Assembly: GCA_927910745.1 (NCBI GenBank)
Contig: CAKMNX010000015.1
Location: 1 to 31,238, forward strand
DNA: 31,238 bases
Origin: an uncultured Candidatus Saccharibacteria bacterium
Lineage (GTDB): Bacteria > Patescibacteriota > Saccharimonadia > Saccharimonadales > Saccharimonadaceae
Direction of reading: 5' to 3'
The position numbers and the translations under genes were made by a program. The notes under the pieces were generated by a model. It was given only the letters and a program-made list of their open reading frames with translations. It was not told where the DNA came from and made no database searches. How positions within the stretch are numbered: the first letter of the stretch is position 1; each line of letters starts with the position of its first letter. Shown piece by piece: positions 7,091-15,077 of the stretch.

Positions 7091-7113
7091 AGTAACTCCT
7101 TTCGTTTCTGTCG

Positions 7114-7623
7114 TTATAGACGCTCCTCGCGGATGCGTTTCTTGGCTTTGAGCATCAGCTTGGCAATATCTTCGTACTCGATGAGGTCAAGTGCTTTGCT
7201 AAAGGGAAACCACTTGATGCCATTCATCCATTCTTCTTTTTGAATCTCGTTACCACTGGTGCGGACGCGGGCGAGATAGATCTGCGTCGTCATCAGGACG
7301 AGCTTTTCCATTCGGCGGTAGCGAAAGTGAATCTTTCCCAGCCAGCCCAGCATATCAAGGTCGTGCAGCCCAGCCTCTTCGCCGATCTCGCGGCGAGCTG
7401 TCTGCACTGCAGTCTCCCCTTTCTCGATGTGCCCTTTGGGGATCGTCCAGCGATCCTTAGCATCCTGAATTAGGAGGATTTCGAGTTTGTTGTCGCTATT
7501 GTAGCGGAATACAATGCCGCCAGCCGTCGGTTCACGAACAATTTCCTGAATAGACGGCTTGCGACGGCCAAAATATTTTTTAAACCGATTGAAGTGTCGG
7601 TCAAAGTGTGACGGTGTTGGCAT
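7114..7623 (-). CDS. Nudix hydrolase
   Basis: 169 aa from ATG 7623; the frame is open further upstream but that part lies inside nusB, and this start overlaps the nusB end by 23 nt. The Nudix box runs from G64 (GHIEKGE...RREIGEEAGL) and fits Gx5Ex7REUxEExGU, so it should hydrolyse a nucleoside diphosphate linked to X with Mg2+. Residues before it (TAGGIVFRYN, DRWTIPKG) are typical of Ap4A or MutT-like members. The basic N-terminal stretch FNRFKKYFGRRKPS is an extension. Substrate unknown; placement between nusB and rnc hints at RNA or nucleotide housekeeping. Confidence 0.88.
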   Translation of the reverse strand: MPTPSHFDRHFNRFKKYFGRRKPSIQEIVREPTAGGIVFRYNSDNKLEILLIQDAKDRWTIPKGHIEKGETAVQTARREIGEEAGLHDLDMLGWLGKIHFRYRRMEKLVLMTTQIYLARVRTSGNEIQKEEWMNGIKWFPFSKALDLIEYEDIAKLMLKAKKRIREERL

Positions 7624-8065
7624 CGTCTGGTGTCTCCCCAGGCAAGTTGCGATAGGCGGTGCCGAGTACACCGTTGATAAACTTGCTTGAATTATCCGAA
7701 CCAAACGCTTTAGCAAGCTCCACTGCTTCGTTAATCGCTACCTTGGGTGGAACAGTTGCGCGGCAGTGCAGCAACTCGTAGAGGCCAAGTCGCAAGATAT
7801 TGCGGTCGACACGAGCAATCTGATCAAGCGGCCACTCTGGCGCAATTGGTTGTAAGTGAGCGTCAAGCGCGGCCTGCGTCTCGATCACCCCAGCAACGAG
7901 TGTATCGACAAAGGCTCGATCACCAATGATCGACTCATAACGCTCAAGATTGCGCGCCAGAATCTCTTGTGGCACGGCCTGCGGATCATTCGCCTGCTGG
8001 CGGAATTCATATTCGTACAATGTTTGGAGTGCAACTATACGCCCAAGATGACGGTTCGAAGCCAT
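7601..8065 (-). CDS. nusB: Transcription antitermination protein NusB
   Basis: 154 aa. All-helical RNA-binding factor that joins NusE (S10) on boxA during rRNA transcription. It begins MASNRHLGRIVALQTLYEYE and contains DQIARVDRNILRLGLYELL and INEAVELAKAFGSDNSSKFINGVLG (first and last parts quoted from the family core). Normal family length. Starts 47 nt after the rpmF stop with a weak ribosome site, so it is probably cotranscribed with rpmF. Its 3' end overlaps the Nudix gene. Confidence 0.95.
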   Translation of the reverse strand: MASNRHLGRIVALQTLYEYEFRQQANDPQAVPQEILARNLERYESIIGDRAFVDTLVAGVIETQAALDAHLQPIAPEWPLDQIARVDRNILRLGLYELLHCRATVPPKVAINEAVELAKAFGSDNSSKFINGVLGTAYRNLPGETPDDANTVTL

Positions 8066-8112
8066 TTGGTTGGTTCTTTCTTTTGTTAAAATTCTTTGCT
8101 ATCGACGAAAAG

Positions 8113-8265
8113 CTAGCGAGCTGCTTTGGCAGCGCCAGTCTCGCGCTTGGTCGTCTTGACCTTGACTGGTGAGGTTTTATTGACCATGCGAGCAAGCTTG
8201 AGGCGCAGATGGCTGCGGCGCAAACCGGTTTTGCGTGGGCTACTCTGTTTTTTTGGTTGAGCCAT
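8113..8265 (-). CDS. rpmF: 50S ribosomal protein L32
   Basis: 50 aa, too short for many ORF lists. The frame begins MAQPKKQSSPRKTGLRRSHL and ends TGAAKAAR then TAG. The MAxPKxxxSxxRxxxRRSHxxL pattern is that of bL32. It has no cysteines, so it is the zinc-free form. AAGGAG lies 8 nt before ATG 8265. It leads the nusB-nudix-rnc run. Identity is judged from the N-terminal motif and basic composition. Confidence 0.83.
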   Translation of the reverse strand: MAQPKKQSSPRKTGLRRSHLRLKLARMVNKTSPVKVKTTKRETGAAKAAR

Positions 8266-8309
8266 AGTAAAAATCTCCTTCTCTTTAGGCTGACGTAAAA
8301 CTTGTAGCT

Positions 8310-8348
8310 ATTATACGCTAAAAGCGCAAAATTCTCTAGTGTTTGCGC
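8310..8348 (-). promoter_or_regulatory. rpmF promoter with palindrome over the -35 region
   Basis: Perfect TATAAT (8310-8315) on the minus strand, with no good -35 hexamer. An inverted repeat GCGCAAA-N11-TTTGCGC (8324-8348) covers the -35 region, so an activator or repressor site is plausible. Confidence 0.5.
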
Positions 8349-8452
8349 TGTTTTGTATAGAAAAATATATTTATGGCCAATTGCCAAGCGAGCTATTACG
8401 CTCTCCTACCTCATCAAGAACACGCTCGCTACGACGTCTAGGTCATAGCTTG

Positions 8453-8474
8453 ATATGACAGATATCTGTCATAT
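8453..8474. promoter_or_regulatory. 22-bp perfect palindrome, likely operator of the gene at 8520
   Basis: ATATGACAGAT followed at once by its exact complement. A possible promoter overlaps it: ATGACA (8455-8460) at 18 nt from TATGAT (8479-8484). It lies 45 nt before the plus-strand gene. Confidence 0.6.
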
Positions 8475-8519
8475 ATTGTATGATATGGTACATACTATTA
8501 GCCTCAGCAAGGAGTACCT

Positions 8520-9011
8520 ATGGCAATAAAAATAGATGGAGATATTAACCGATATATCAAACTGGTCGGACGAAGTGATGAAGATGTAAAGACGGAAGTG
8601 CAGCACATCATCGACAAGTTGGGCTGCACTCCTGTAATCCGGGAGATTGACAAGGAGTTTACTGGCTACGACTCGAGCGAATCATTCTGGTTACTGCACG
8701 ATGCTGGGATAGAATTTCGCTGGAACGACAATATGCTCGAAGCAGTTACCCTATATCCCCAAAAGGGAAGGTCATCTGTCTCAGAGTACAAGCCGTACAC
8801 CAATCCACTGTTTGCAGACTTCTCCAATACTGCAACGCGTGATGAGATTATTCGCCATCTTGGGACTCCCGCTAATGAAGCAAATCAAAACGCAACGTGG
8901 GTGCGCTCAGCTTGGGTTCGTTATAATCACGAGAGTGGCAACTGGATACACTTGCAGTTTGACGATGACCTCCGTCTAAAAATTGTGACTATTTGTGTCC
9001 CCATTCATTAG
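8520..9011 (+). CDS. Hypothetical orphan protein, possibly immunity-like
   Basis: 163 aa, no signal peptide or membrane segment. AAGGAG lies 7 nt before the ATG, so the start is firm. Codon use is more AT-rich (ATA, AAA) than in the neighbouring housekeeping genes, and it is the only plus-strand gene between 5051 and 14577, fenced by a palindromic operator and a terminator. Two similar beta units are visible, GIEFRWNDNMLEAVTLYP and IHLQFDDDLRLKIVTI, with HLGTPANE between. This layout recalls small single-gene immunity proteins such as those grouped as DUF6392, but I cannot confirm membership. Function unknown; probably accessory. Confidence 0.7.
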   Translation: MAIKIDGDINRYIKLVGRSDEDVKTEVQHIIDKLGCTPVIREIDKEFTGYDSSESFWLLHDAGIEFRWNDNMLEAVTLYPQKGRSSVSEYKPYTNPLFADFSNTATRDEIIRHLGTPANEANQNATWVRSAWVRYNHESGNWIHLQFDDDLRLKIVTICVPIH

Positions 9012-9112
9012 ATCAATCATCTTTTGCCCTTTGCCCATTCAAGCGATTACGTTGCCATTTTGTAGTCTTATCAACATTCACTAAACACGACGATACCGTG
9101 GTCGCACAACCC

Positions 9113-9146
9113 AAAACAGGGCGCTCCGTGAGACGCCCTGTTTTTT
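9113..9146. terminator. Bidirectional terminator between converging genes
   Basis: Perfect 11-bp stem AAAACAGGGCG (9113-9123) with its complement (9134-9144), 10-nt loop, TTTTTT on the plus strand and TTTT on the minus. It serves the gene at 8520 and leuS. Confidence 0.85.
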
Positions 9147-9175
9147 ACGGCACGATTAGTAAAAGGTGACTATTT

Positions 9176-11647
9176 CTAGACAACGATGCTGACGAGCTTA
9201 CGCTTGACATAAATAACCTTCTTGGGTGGCCCAGTGAGGTATTTTGCAACGCGATCATCTGCTAGGGCCCGAGCAGTGATATCGGCTTCGCTAGCGTCTG
9301 GCGCGGTGGTGAGCTTAGCGCGAACTTTGCCATTGACTTGCACGACGATGGTTATCGTATCGCGGACGATCTTTGCTTCGTTCCACTCTGGCCAGGTTGC
9401 AAAATCGAGCTGGTCGCCATAGCCAAGTTGCTGCCATAGCTCAGCGGCCATGTGCGGCGCAAAGGGCTGCACCAGCTGGATCAGCGTCTTGAGCGCTGGC
9501 TGCCACTGCTCAGTAAAGCCAGTTGTCTTGAGCTTGTAGAGGTCGTTGACGCACTCCATGAGCCCAGCAATGGCTGTGTTGAAGCTCAGGCGGTAGATAT
9601 CACTTGTGACCTTTTTCGTTGTGGCATGGATAATCGACTCAAGCTGTGCAACGTCGACCTGCCCAGGCGCTCCACCCTGCTGCTGCCAATCATCAAACTC
9701 TTGTACCAATGTCCAGAGGCGATTCAAGAAACGATAGACGCCAGCAATTCCTCGACTACTCCAGCTTGAATTCTCGTCGATCGGCCCGAGGAAGAGCTCA
9801 AAGGTACGCAGTGCATCTGCCCCATACCCCGCATCGATCACCTCCAGCGGGTCGACGACATTGCCAAGGCTTTTGCTCATCTTGCGGCCATCCTCGGCTT
9901 GAATGAGGCCATGATAGACGAGCTTCCGCACCGGTTCGGCAAAACCTGTAAGGCCAAGATCGCGGAAGACGTGCGTCCAGAAGCGCACATAGAGCAAGTG
10001 AGCCGTCGCATGGTCACCACCAACATACATATCAAGCGGTGCCCAGTGGTTAGCCAGCGCTGGGTCCCAGGCCTGCATAGCATTGTGTGGATCAGTGTAG
10101 CGCAGGAGATACCAGCTGCTGCAGGCATAGCCATCCATCGTGTCTGTTTCGCGCCGGGCTGGGCCGCCACAGGTCGGGCAGGTCGTCGCCACCCATTCTT
10201 CTTGGGCAGCAAGGACAGACTTGCCATCACCACGCGGCTGGAAGTCTTGCACTGCCGGCAAGACGACGGGTAGATCTGTCGCTGGCACTGGCACAGCACC
10301 ATGCTCGGGGCAGTGGATGATCGGGATAGGTGCACCCCAGTAGCGTTGGCGGCTAATCAACCAGTCACGCATCCTGTAGGTTACCTTGGCGTGGCCACGA
10401 CCTTCCTGCTCGAGCCAGGCCACGATCTGCTCACGAGCATCCTCGCTGCGCATACCATCAAATGCACCAGAATTAACGAGCACGCCTTCGCCATGGTAGC
10501 ACTGGTCAGTGTCTGGGTCATCGTCGGGCCGTTCAATGACGGTGACGATGGGCAGCTCGTATTTCTCGGCAAAGGCGGCATCGCGCTCATCATGAGCCGG
10601 GACAGCCATCACTGCACCAGTGCCATAGCCACCAAGGACATAATCGGCCACCCAGATGGGTATTCGCTCGCCCGTCGCTGGATTTATGGCATAACTTCCA
10701 GTAAAGACTCCTGTCTTGTCCTTCGTGTCATTAGTGCGCTCAATCTCCGATTTTTTGACTGCCTCGGCAATATAGGCCAAGACTGTCTCTTGGGCATCAC
10801 CACGCGCGAGATGCTGCGCCAGAGGATGTTCGGGTGCAAGCACCAAGAAGGTCGCACCAAAGAGCGTATCGGGGCGCGTCGAAAAGACGGTAATATCGGC
10901 GGCGTCACTCTCTGTAGCTGCCACGAGCTTATCAAGGGCGAAGCGGATCTCTGCTCCCTCACTGCGACCAATCCAGTTAGTCTGAGCTTGCTTAATCTTA
11001 TCTGGCCAGTCGAGCGCGGGGATGTCGGCTAGGAGCTGGTCGGCGTACTCAGTAATCTTGAAGAACCATTGCTTCATTGGCTTCTTCACCACCACTTCTT
11101 CACAGCGCCAGCACCGGCCATTGATCACCTGCTCATTTGCCAACACGGTCTTGTCTTTCGGACACCACCACTGGAGTGAGTCCTTTTGGTATGCCAGGCC
11201 CCGCTCAAAGAGCTGCGTAAAGATCCACTGCGTCCAGCGATAATACTCCGGGTCGCTCGTGTTGATCTCGCGGCTCCAATCGATACTCGCGCCAACGCGG
11301 CGAAGCTGAGTAGTAAAGTTAGCAATATTGGTCGCGGTCGTCTCTTGTGGCGTTTTGCCTGTCTTGATGGCGTAATTCTCTGCAGGGAGGCCAAAGCTAT
11401 CCCAGCCCATCGGGTAGAGTACCTCGTGGCCAAGGCTGCGCCGGAAGCGCGCCACTGCATCGACAATGGAATGCTCCATAAAGTGCCCTGCATGCATCCC
11501 TGCTCCGCTTGGATATGGGAACATGCCAGTCACATAATACTTTGGTTTGGGAGAGGCGTCATCCGCCCGGTAGCGCTGGTCTTCTGCCCAGTGCTGTTGC
11601 CATTTTGGCTCAATTTCTGCAGGATTGTATCGTTTCATATCTTTCAT
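9176..11647 (-). CDS. leuS: Leucyl-tRNA synthetase
   Basis: 823 aa class I synthetase that charges tRNA-Leu. Visible in order: GMFPYPSGAGMHAGH with the HIGH-type motif HAGH (52-55); the zinc-knuckle CWRCEEVVVKKPM; the CP1 editing domain with GTGAVMAVPAHDERD; KMSKS in DGRKMSKSLGNVVDP; and the anticodon-binding helices and C-terminal domain ending in a Val-rich strand. Length is normal for a bacterial LeuS. A second ATG at 11638 (MKRYNP) is an alternative start; neither has a Shine-Dalgarno, and TAGAAT lies at 11648-11653, so a leaderless start at 11638 is possible. Flanked by terminators on both sides, hence a single-gene unit. Confidence 0.97.
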   Translation of the reverse strand: MKDMKRYNPAEIEPKWQQHWAEDQRYRADDASPKPKYYVTGMFPYPSGAGMHAGHFMEHSIVDAVARFRRSLGHEVLYPMGWDSFGLPAENYAIKTGKTPQETTATNIANFTTQLRRVGASIDWSREINTSDPEYYRWTQWIFTQLFERGLAYQKDSLQWWCPKDKTVLANEQVINGRCWRCEEVVVKKPMKQWFFKITEYADQLLADIPALDWPDKIKQAQTNWIGRSEGAEIRFALDKLVAATESDAADITVFSTRPDTLFGATFLVLAPEHPLAQHLARGDAQETVLAYIAEAVKKSEIERTNDTKDKTGVFTGSYAINPATGERIPIWVADYVLGGYGTGAVMAVPAHDERDAAFAEKYELPIVTVIERPDDDPDTDQCYHGEGVLVNSGAFDGMRSEDAREQIVAWLEQEGRGHAKVTYRMRDWLISRQRYWGAPIPIIHCPEHGAVPVPATDLPVVLPAVQDFQPRGDGKSVLAAQEEWVATTCPTCGGPARRETDTMDGYACSSWYLLRYTDPHNAMQAWDPALANHWAPLDMYVGGDHATAHLLYVRFWTHVFRDLGLTGFAEPVRKLVYHGLIQAEDGRKMSKSLGNVVDPLEVIDAGYGADALRTFELFLGPIDENSSWSSRGIAGVYRFLNRLWTLVQEFDDWQQQGGAPGQVDVAQLESIIHATTKKVTSDIYRLSFNTAIAGLMECVNDLYKLKTTGFTEQWQPALKTLIQLVQPFAPHMAAELWQQLGYGDQLDFATWPEWNEAKIVRDTITIVVQVNGKVRAKLTTAPDASEADITARALADDRVAKYLTGPPKKVIYVKRKLVSIVV

Positions 11648-11675
11648 ATTCTACCATAGTGGGCGAAGGCAAAGA

Positions 11676-11707
11676 CAACCCCGCTTCTTTTTTCGAAAGC
11701 GGGGTTG
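11676..11707 (-). terminator. Terminator between the Pro/Ala-rich membrane protein gene and leuS
   Basis: 11-bp stem CAACCCCGCTT (11676-11686) with its complement (11697-11707). The minus-strand tail is TCTTT, moderately U-rich. It lies 21 nt after the stop of the upstream gene. Confidence 0.7.
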
Positions 11708-11728
11708 GATTCATGTGCGGCGTTTTGC

Positions 11729-13123
11729 CTACGCTTCGCCGGTAGCTGTTGATGACGTATCGCTGTCGTTATCTTTACTGGTACTACTGCCCTGCATGAG
11801 CTCACTATACGGGATGCTCTCGCTTGGCTTGCGCAAGTCAACCTTCGTGTCGTTGACGTTGATCGTCACTGGCTGCTGAGACGACTGGCTAGTTGGCTTC
11901 ATGACGATGCGCTTCACATCGTGCGAGAACGGCGACACCCAGAGCTCAAGATCCGTCTGGCTCAAGTCTGGCCCTGAGATAGCAGAGCGTCGCTCGGTCT
12001 TGATAGTTCGGCCATTTTGGCGTGTTGTCACACGAGTCGACGTCGCATTGCTGCAGCGGCGAAGCAGTTCCCCAATACGGGTGTTGCCAAGATCACGGCT
12101 AAGCAAACGTGCTTCGTGGCTCGACGGGCTCGCTACTGTGACCTTGTAGCCCACTGCGCCGTTATCGAGCGCTGGCTTATTCATCTTCTCTACTGTAAAG
12201 ACGTCACCGTGCTTACGCAGTACCGCAGCGACTTCGTTTCGGGCTTTGGCATCATACAGGCTATCAACTACCTCTGTGCACTGCTTGGTCGTCGTGCGGT
12301 TTGAGCTCATCTTAAGCATCTCATCTTGCGTCATCTTGACCCATTTGCCATCGATTTTTTCGATGATAGGCAGTGCTTGCTTGGTATACTGCTCGCGCAT
12401 CTTGCTCCGCGCAGTATCTTTCTCCTCATCGGTCATACTCGAGGTGCTATAGCGCTTCATCGACTGGTCGATCATAGTATCAATATATTTTTCATATACT
12501 TTTTTGATGCCATTGACGCGGAAGTAGGTTGCTTCGCGATCCGCATAGATTTCGGCCTTGACAGTAATCTGGCCAACCTGTGGGAGGTCCATCGTTACCT
12601 CACCGTTACCGCCAGCAACTTGGTTAATATATTGCAAATTCACTCTGTAGGTGACCTTCGATGGGCCTGAAGTGCTAGTGCTACTTGGTGTAACATCACC
12701 GCCCATACTATACGACGCTTGCCGTGCAGTTACTAGATTTGCCACGCCATCTGTGACTACCTTGTGTGGGTTCTGATACCAGAAGAAGTACAATAGCACA
12801 CCAGCAATAAGCGCCAGCAGAGCTACACCACCACCAACGAGGCCAAGAATAAGCCCAAGATGGGACTTCTTGGCTGGCTGAGCACGCAAAGCTCCTGGAG
12901 CCATGTGTGGCTGATATTGAGGCTGGGGCTGAGCTGGCTGCATGGCCGGAGTAGCTGGCTGCTCTGGCATCGGCTGAGTAGCCGGCTCGGCTACTGGAGC
13001 TGGCTCTGCAGCTGGGGTTGCTGGCTCATTAGCCTTGGCCGGAGTTTGTCCTGGCTCGTTTTTTGATGATGTTTTGCGCGTTGTGCTGCGCTTGGTTGCT
13101 TTTGGCTTTTTTTCTGTTGGCAT
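11729..13123 (-). CDS. Membrane-anchored protein with Pro/Ala-rich cytoplasmic arm and exported domain
   Basis: 464 aa, family not recognised. Residues 1-85 are Lys/Thr- then Pro/Ala/Gln-rich and disordered, with imperfect repeats of the type PATPAxEPAP. One transmembrane helix follows at about 89-115 (GLILGLVGGGVALLALIAGV), and then about 345 residues of predicted alpha/beta exported domain (VTDGVANLVTARQASYSMGG, YRVNLQYINQ, VTMDLPQVGQITVKAEIYAD). The opening strands alternate like lipid-carrier or lipoprotein-type folds, but that is only a guess. The end is Ser/Thr/Asp-rich. GGAG lies upstream of ATG 13123. Layouts like this, a basic arm plus a helix plus an outside domain, recur in this window (see 16866-18728). 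Confidence 0.75.
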   Translation of the reverse strand: MPTEKKPKATKRSTTRKTSSKNEPGQTPAKANEPATPAAEPAPVAEPATQPMPEQPATPAMQPAQPQPQYQPHMAPGALRAQPAKKSHLGLILGLVGGGVALLALIAGVLLYFFWYQNPHKVVTDGVANLVTARQASYSMGGDVTPSSTSTSGPSKVTYRVNLQYINQVAGGNGEVTMDLPQVGQITVKAEIYADREATYFRVNGIKKVYEKYIDTMIDQSMKRYSTSSMTDEEKDTARSKMREQYTKQALPIIEKIDGKWVKMTQDEMLKMSSNRTTTKQCTEVVDSLYDAKARNEVAAVLRKHGDVFTVEKMNKPALDNGAVGYKVTVASPSSHEARLLSRDLGNTRIGELLRRCSNATSTRVTTRQNGRTIKTERRSAISGPDLSQTDLELWVSPFSHDVKRIVMKPTSQSSQQPVTINVNDTKVDLRKPSESIPYSELMQGSSTSKDNDSDTSSTATGEA

Positions 13124-13188
13124 AGATAGTTCTCCGCTTAATACACTAGTCTCACACGTAAGAATATACCATAAATCGCGTATTAACG

Positions 13189-14498
13189 CTACTGGCTTGG
13201 CCCGTCAAAGAAGTTCTCGTACTCCGAAAAATACGGTGCTTTGATAGCCTGCCAAGCGAGTGATTGACGCACCAGCTCGGTATCTTCGCTCAAGACACAG
13301 AGGATCTTAACGGCCTCCTCAAGGAATATCCCACCTTGCGAACCCTTAGCAAGAATCACTGCCCCAGGCCGCGCCACCGAACGGACAAACTGCCCTGCCT
13401 CGATCGCATTGCGGCATACCTTCACCTGGCAGCCACGCCGGCGGGCAGCGGGCGCAAGGTACTTCTCTGTCTCGCCGCCAACCGTCACTACCCAATCAAG
13501 CAAATGTGAGTCGCAGGCCATACCCAGCTTCTCGTGCTCGGCCTGACTCGAGGCACCGAGCTCATTCATGTCACCAAGGATGGCGATCCGCTGCGGTGCC
13601 TGTGCAAAGCTATAGAGCGTCTGCAAAGCAGCCAGCGCGGCAGCCGGGCTGGAGTTATATGTATCGTCGATAATTGTTGTATCGCCAAGGCCCAGCAGCG
13701 GGTTCATCCGCCCGGGGACAGGCTTGATCAGTGCAAGGCCCTTCACGACTTCATCTGGTGTGCAGCCATAGAGCAAGGCCGCCGCGACGGCACCAACGAT
13801 CGGCCGTAGGCTGTGCTCGCCCACTACGTTAATGGCTGCCGCGAATGGCTGAGCAATGTTTGGTGGAGCAATAATCCCCCCCGATAACCTACCTCAGCAT
13901 CAAAGTTCTGCTGTTCGAAGCGATACTCAGCGAGGCCAGTTGTGCCATATGTACTAAAGTGTGGAGTAGCAATCAGGTCAGCAAAGCGCCCCTCAATATC
14001 ATCACGGTTAATCAGCACTCGGCGTGCATACTGCGTCACGGAGAGCTCCTCTTGCGCAACTGCTTCAATTGAGCCAAAGAACTCCATATGCTCTGGCGTT
14101 ACTGCCGTCACTAAGGCGAGGTCAGGCCGGAGGTAGCGGCCAAAGTCGGCAATCTCCCCTGGCCGATCAGTGCCAAGCTCTTGGACAATCACATCAACGT
14201 CAGCTGGCTGAGCAACCCGTCGTCGGGCCGCTGCAAACACCTTGAGCCAGGCCCCAATGCTATGCACCTTGCTAGGGTAGGTCACACCAAGAATGCCACA
14301 CGGTGCTGAGAGATTGGTGTTATGGTTGTTATCAAGCATGCGCACACGGTAGCGCTGCGATAGCAAGGTAGCCACTGCTCGCTTAGTACTCGTCTTGCCT
14401 ACGCTCCCCACCACAACAATTAGCTTGACCTCTGGATGGGCTTGAAAATACCGGCTCACATACGTCTCGAGCCGCTTTTGGATAAACTTTTTGAACAT
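13189..14498 (-). pseudogene. murF: Mur ligase (MurF-like, D-alanyl-D-alanine adding), one-base frameshift
   Basis: Two minus-strand frames form one ligase: 13824-14498 (224 codons) and a second frame from the G-tract to 13189. The P-loop GSVGKTSTK (31-39) is in the first part; TIIDDTYNSSPAA, GDMNELG and the C-terminal AKGSQGG are in the second, as in MurF, which adds D-Ala-D-Ala to the UDP-MurNAc-peptide. The break is at a run of seven G (13876-13882): after VGYRG, one added G would continue as GIIAPPNIAQPF and then VVGEHSLRP without loss. The P-loop comes at residue 31, not about 110, so the usual N-terminal UDP-binding domain is missing. Either a sequencing deletion, a real mutation or a -1 slippage site. 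AAGGAT precedes ATG 14498. Confidence 0.85.
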
Positions 14499-14542
14499 AT
14501 CCTTATTTTATCAGAAACAAGCGGGAATGCTACTGGTTGATT

Positions 14543-14573
14543 CTCCCTCTCGTTTGTGCTTGAATAGAGGGAG
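14543..14573. repeat. Inverted repeat before tRNA-Ala
   Basis: CTCCCTCT (14543-14550) and AGAGGGAG (14566-14573) with a 15-nt loop, ending 4 nt before tRNA-Ala. A weak promoter, TTGATT (14538-14543), 17 nt, TTGAAT, overlaps it. Confidence 0.45.
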
Positions 14574-14577
14574 TCGT

Positions 14578-14653
14578 GGGGATATAGCTCAGCTGATAGA
14601 GCGCAGCATTCGCATTGCTGAGGTCGAGGGTTTGAATCCCTCTATCTCCACCA
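14578..14653 (+). tRNA. tRNA-Ala (CGC)
   Basis: Complete cloverleaf with encoded CCA (14651-14653). The acceptor GGGGATA pairs TATCTCC and contains the G3-U70 wobble that identifies alanine tRNAs. The anticodon stem CAGCA/TGCTG encloses TTCGCAT, giving anticodon CGC (reads GCG). The T-loop is TTTGAAT. Confidence 0.95.
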
Positions 14654-14700
14654 GGTGTTATTATTTCATTTCTTTATTGTAAGTTATATCGAGAGCTATC

Positions 14701-15060
14701 ATGCCAAGCAATAAAATGATCAGTGTGTTCTCAGATAAGCCGAAGACTAATGCTTATTATCGTGCGATAGATAGTTATGTCATGGCGCTGGGTAGTATTC
14801 GAAAAGAATTTCGCGCGCAAGTAAGCTATGCGGTTAATCGAAAATTTCTCTGGATGTGGGCGTATGAGAAAACCGCTGATGGCACGCTTTATATCAATAT
14901 CACCTTGGATCACCCTGAGGATTATCCTGGTATCCATAGAGTCACTCAAGTCAGCCGACATCGATGGAATCATCATGTTGAAGTAAAAACTCTTGAAATA
15001 GCAACAAGTGAATGGCTCAGAGAATTGCTAAAAAAGGGCGTGCTATTCGCTTCACAGTAG
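14701..15060 (+). CDS. DUF5655-like protein
   Basis: 119 aa, soluble. It shows the conserved run of the DUF5655 family: VFSDKPKT near the start, a helix YRAIDSYVMALG, RKFLWMWAYEK, and the C-terminal PGIHRVTQVSRHRWNHHVEV followed by a short helix. Function of the family is not known to me; members often occur alone or fused to other domains. The ATG at 14701 lies 47 nt after tRNA-Ala, with GAGAG upstream, and may be read through from the tRNA. It converges on the oxidoreductase gene with a 17-nt gap and no clear terminator. Confidence 0.75.
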   Translation: MPSNKMISVFSDKPKTNAYYRAIDSYVMALGSIRKEFRAQVSYAVNRKFLWMWAYEKTADGTLYINITLDHPEDYPGIHRVTQVSRHRWNHHVEVKTLEIATSEWLRELLKKGVLFASQ

Positions 15061-15077
15061 CTAAAGGTATCGGTATC

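Noticed and set aside
10301..11032. 243-codon plus-strand frame inside leuS
   Set aside because: A shadow of a complete leuS gene.
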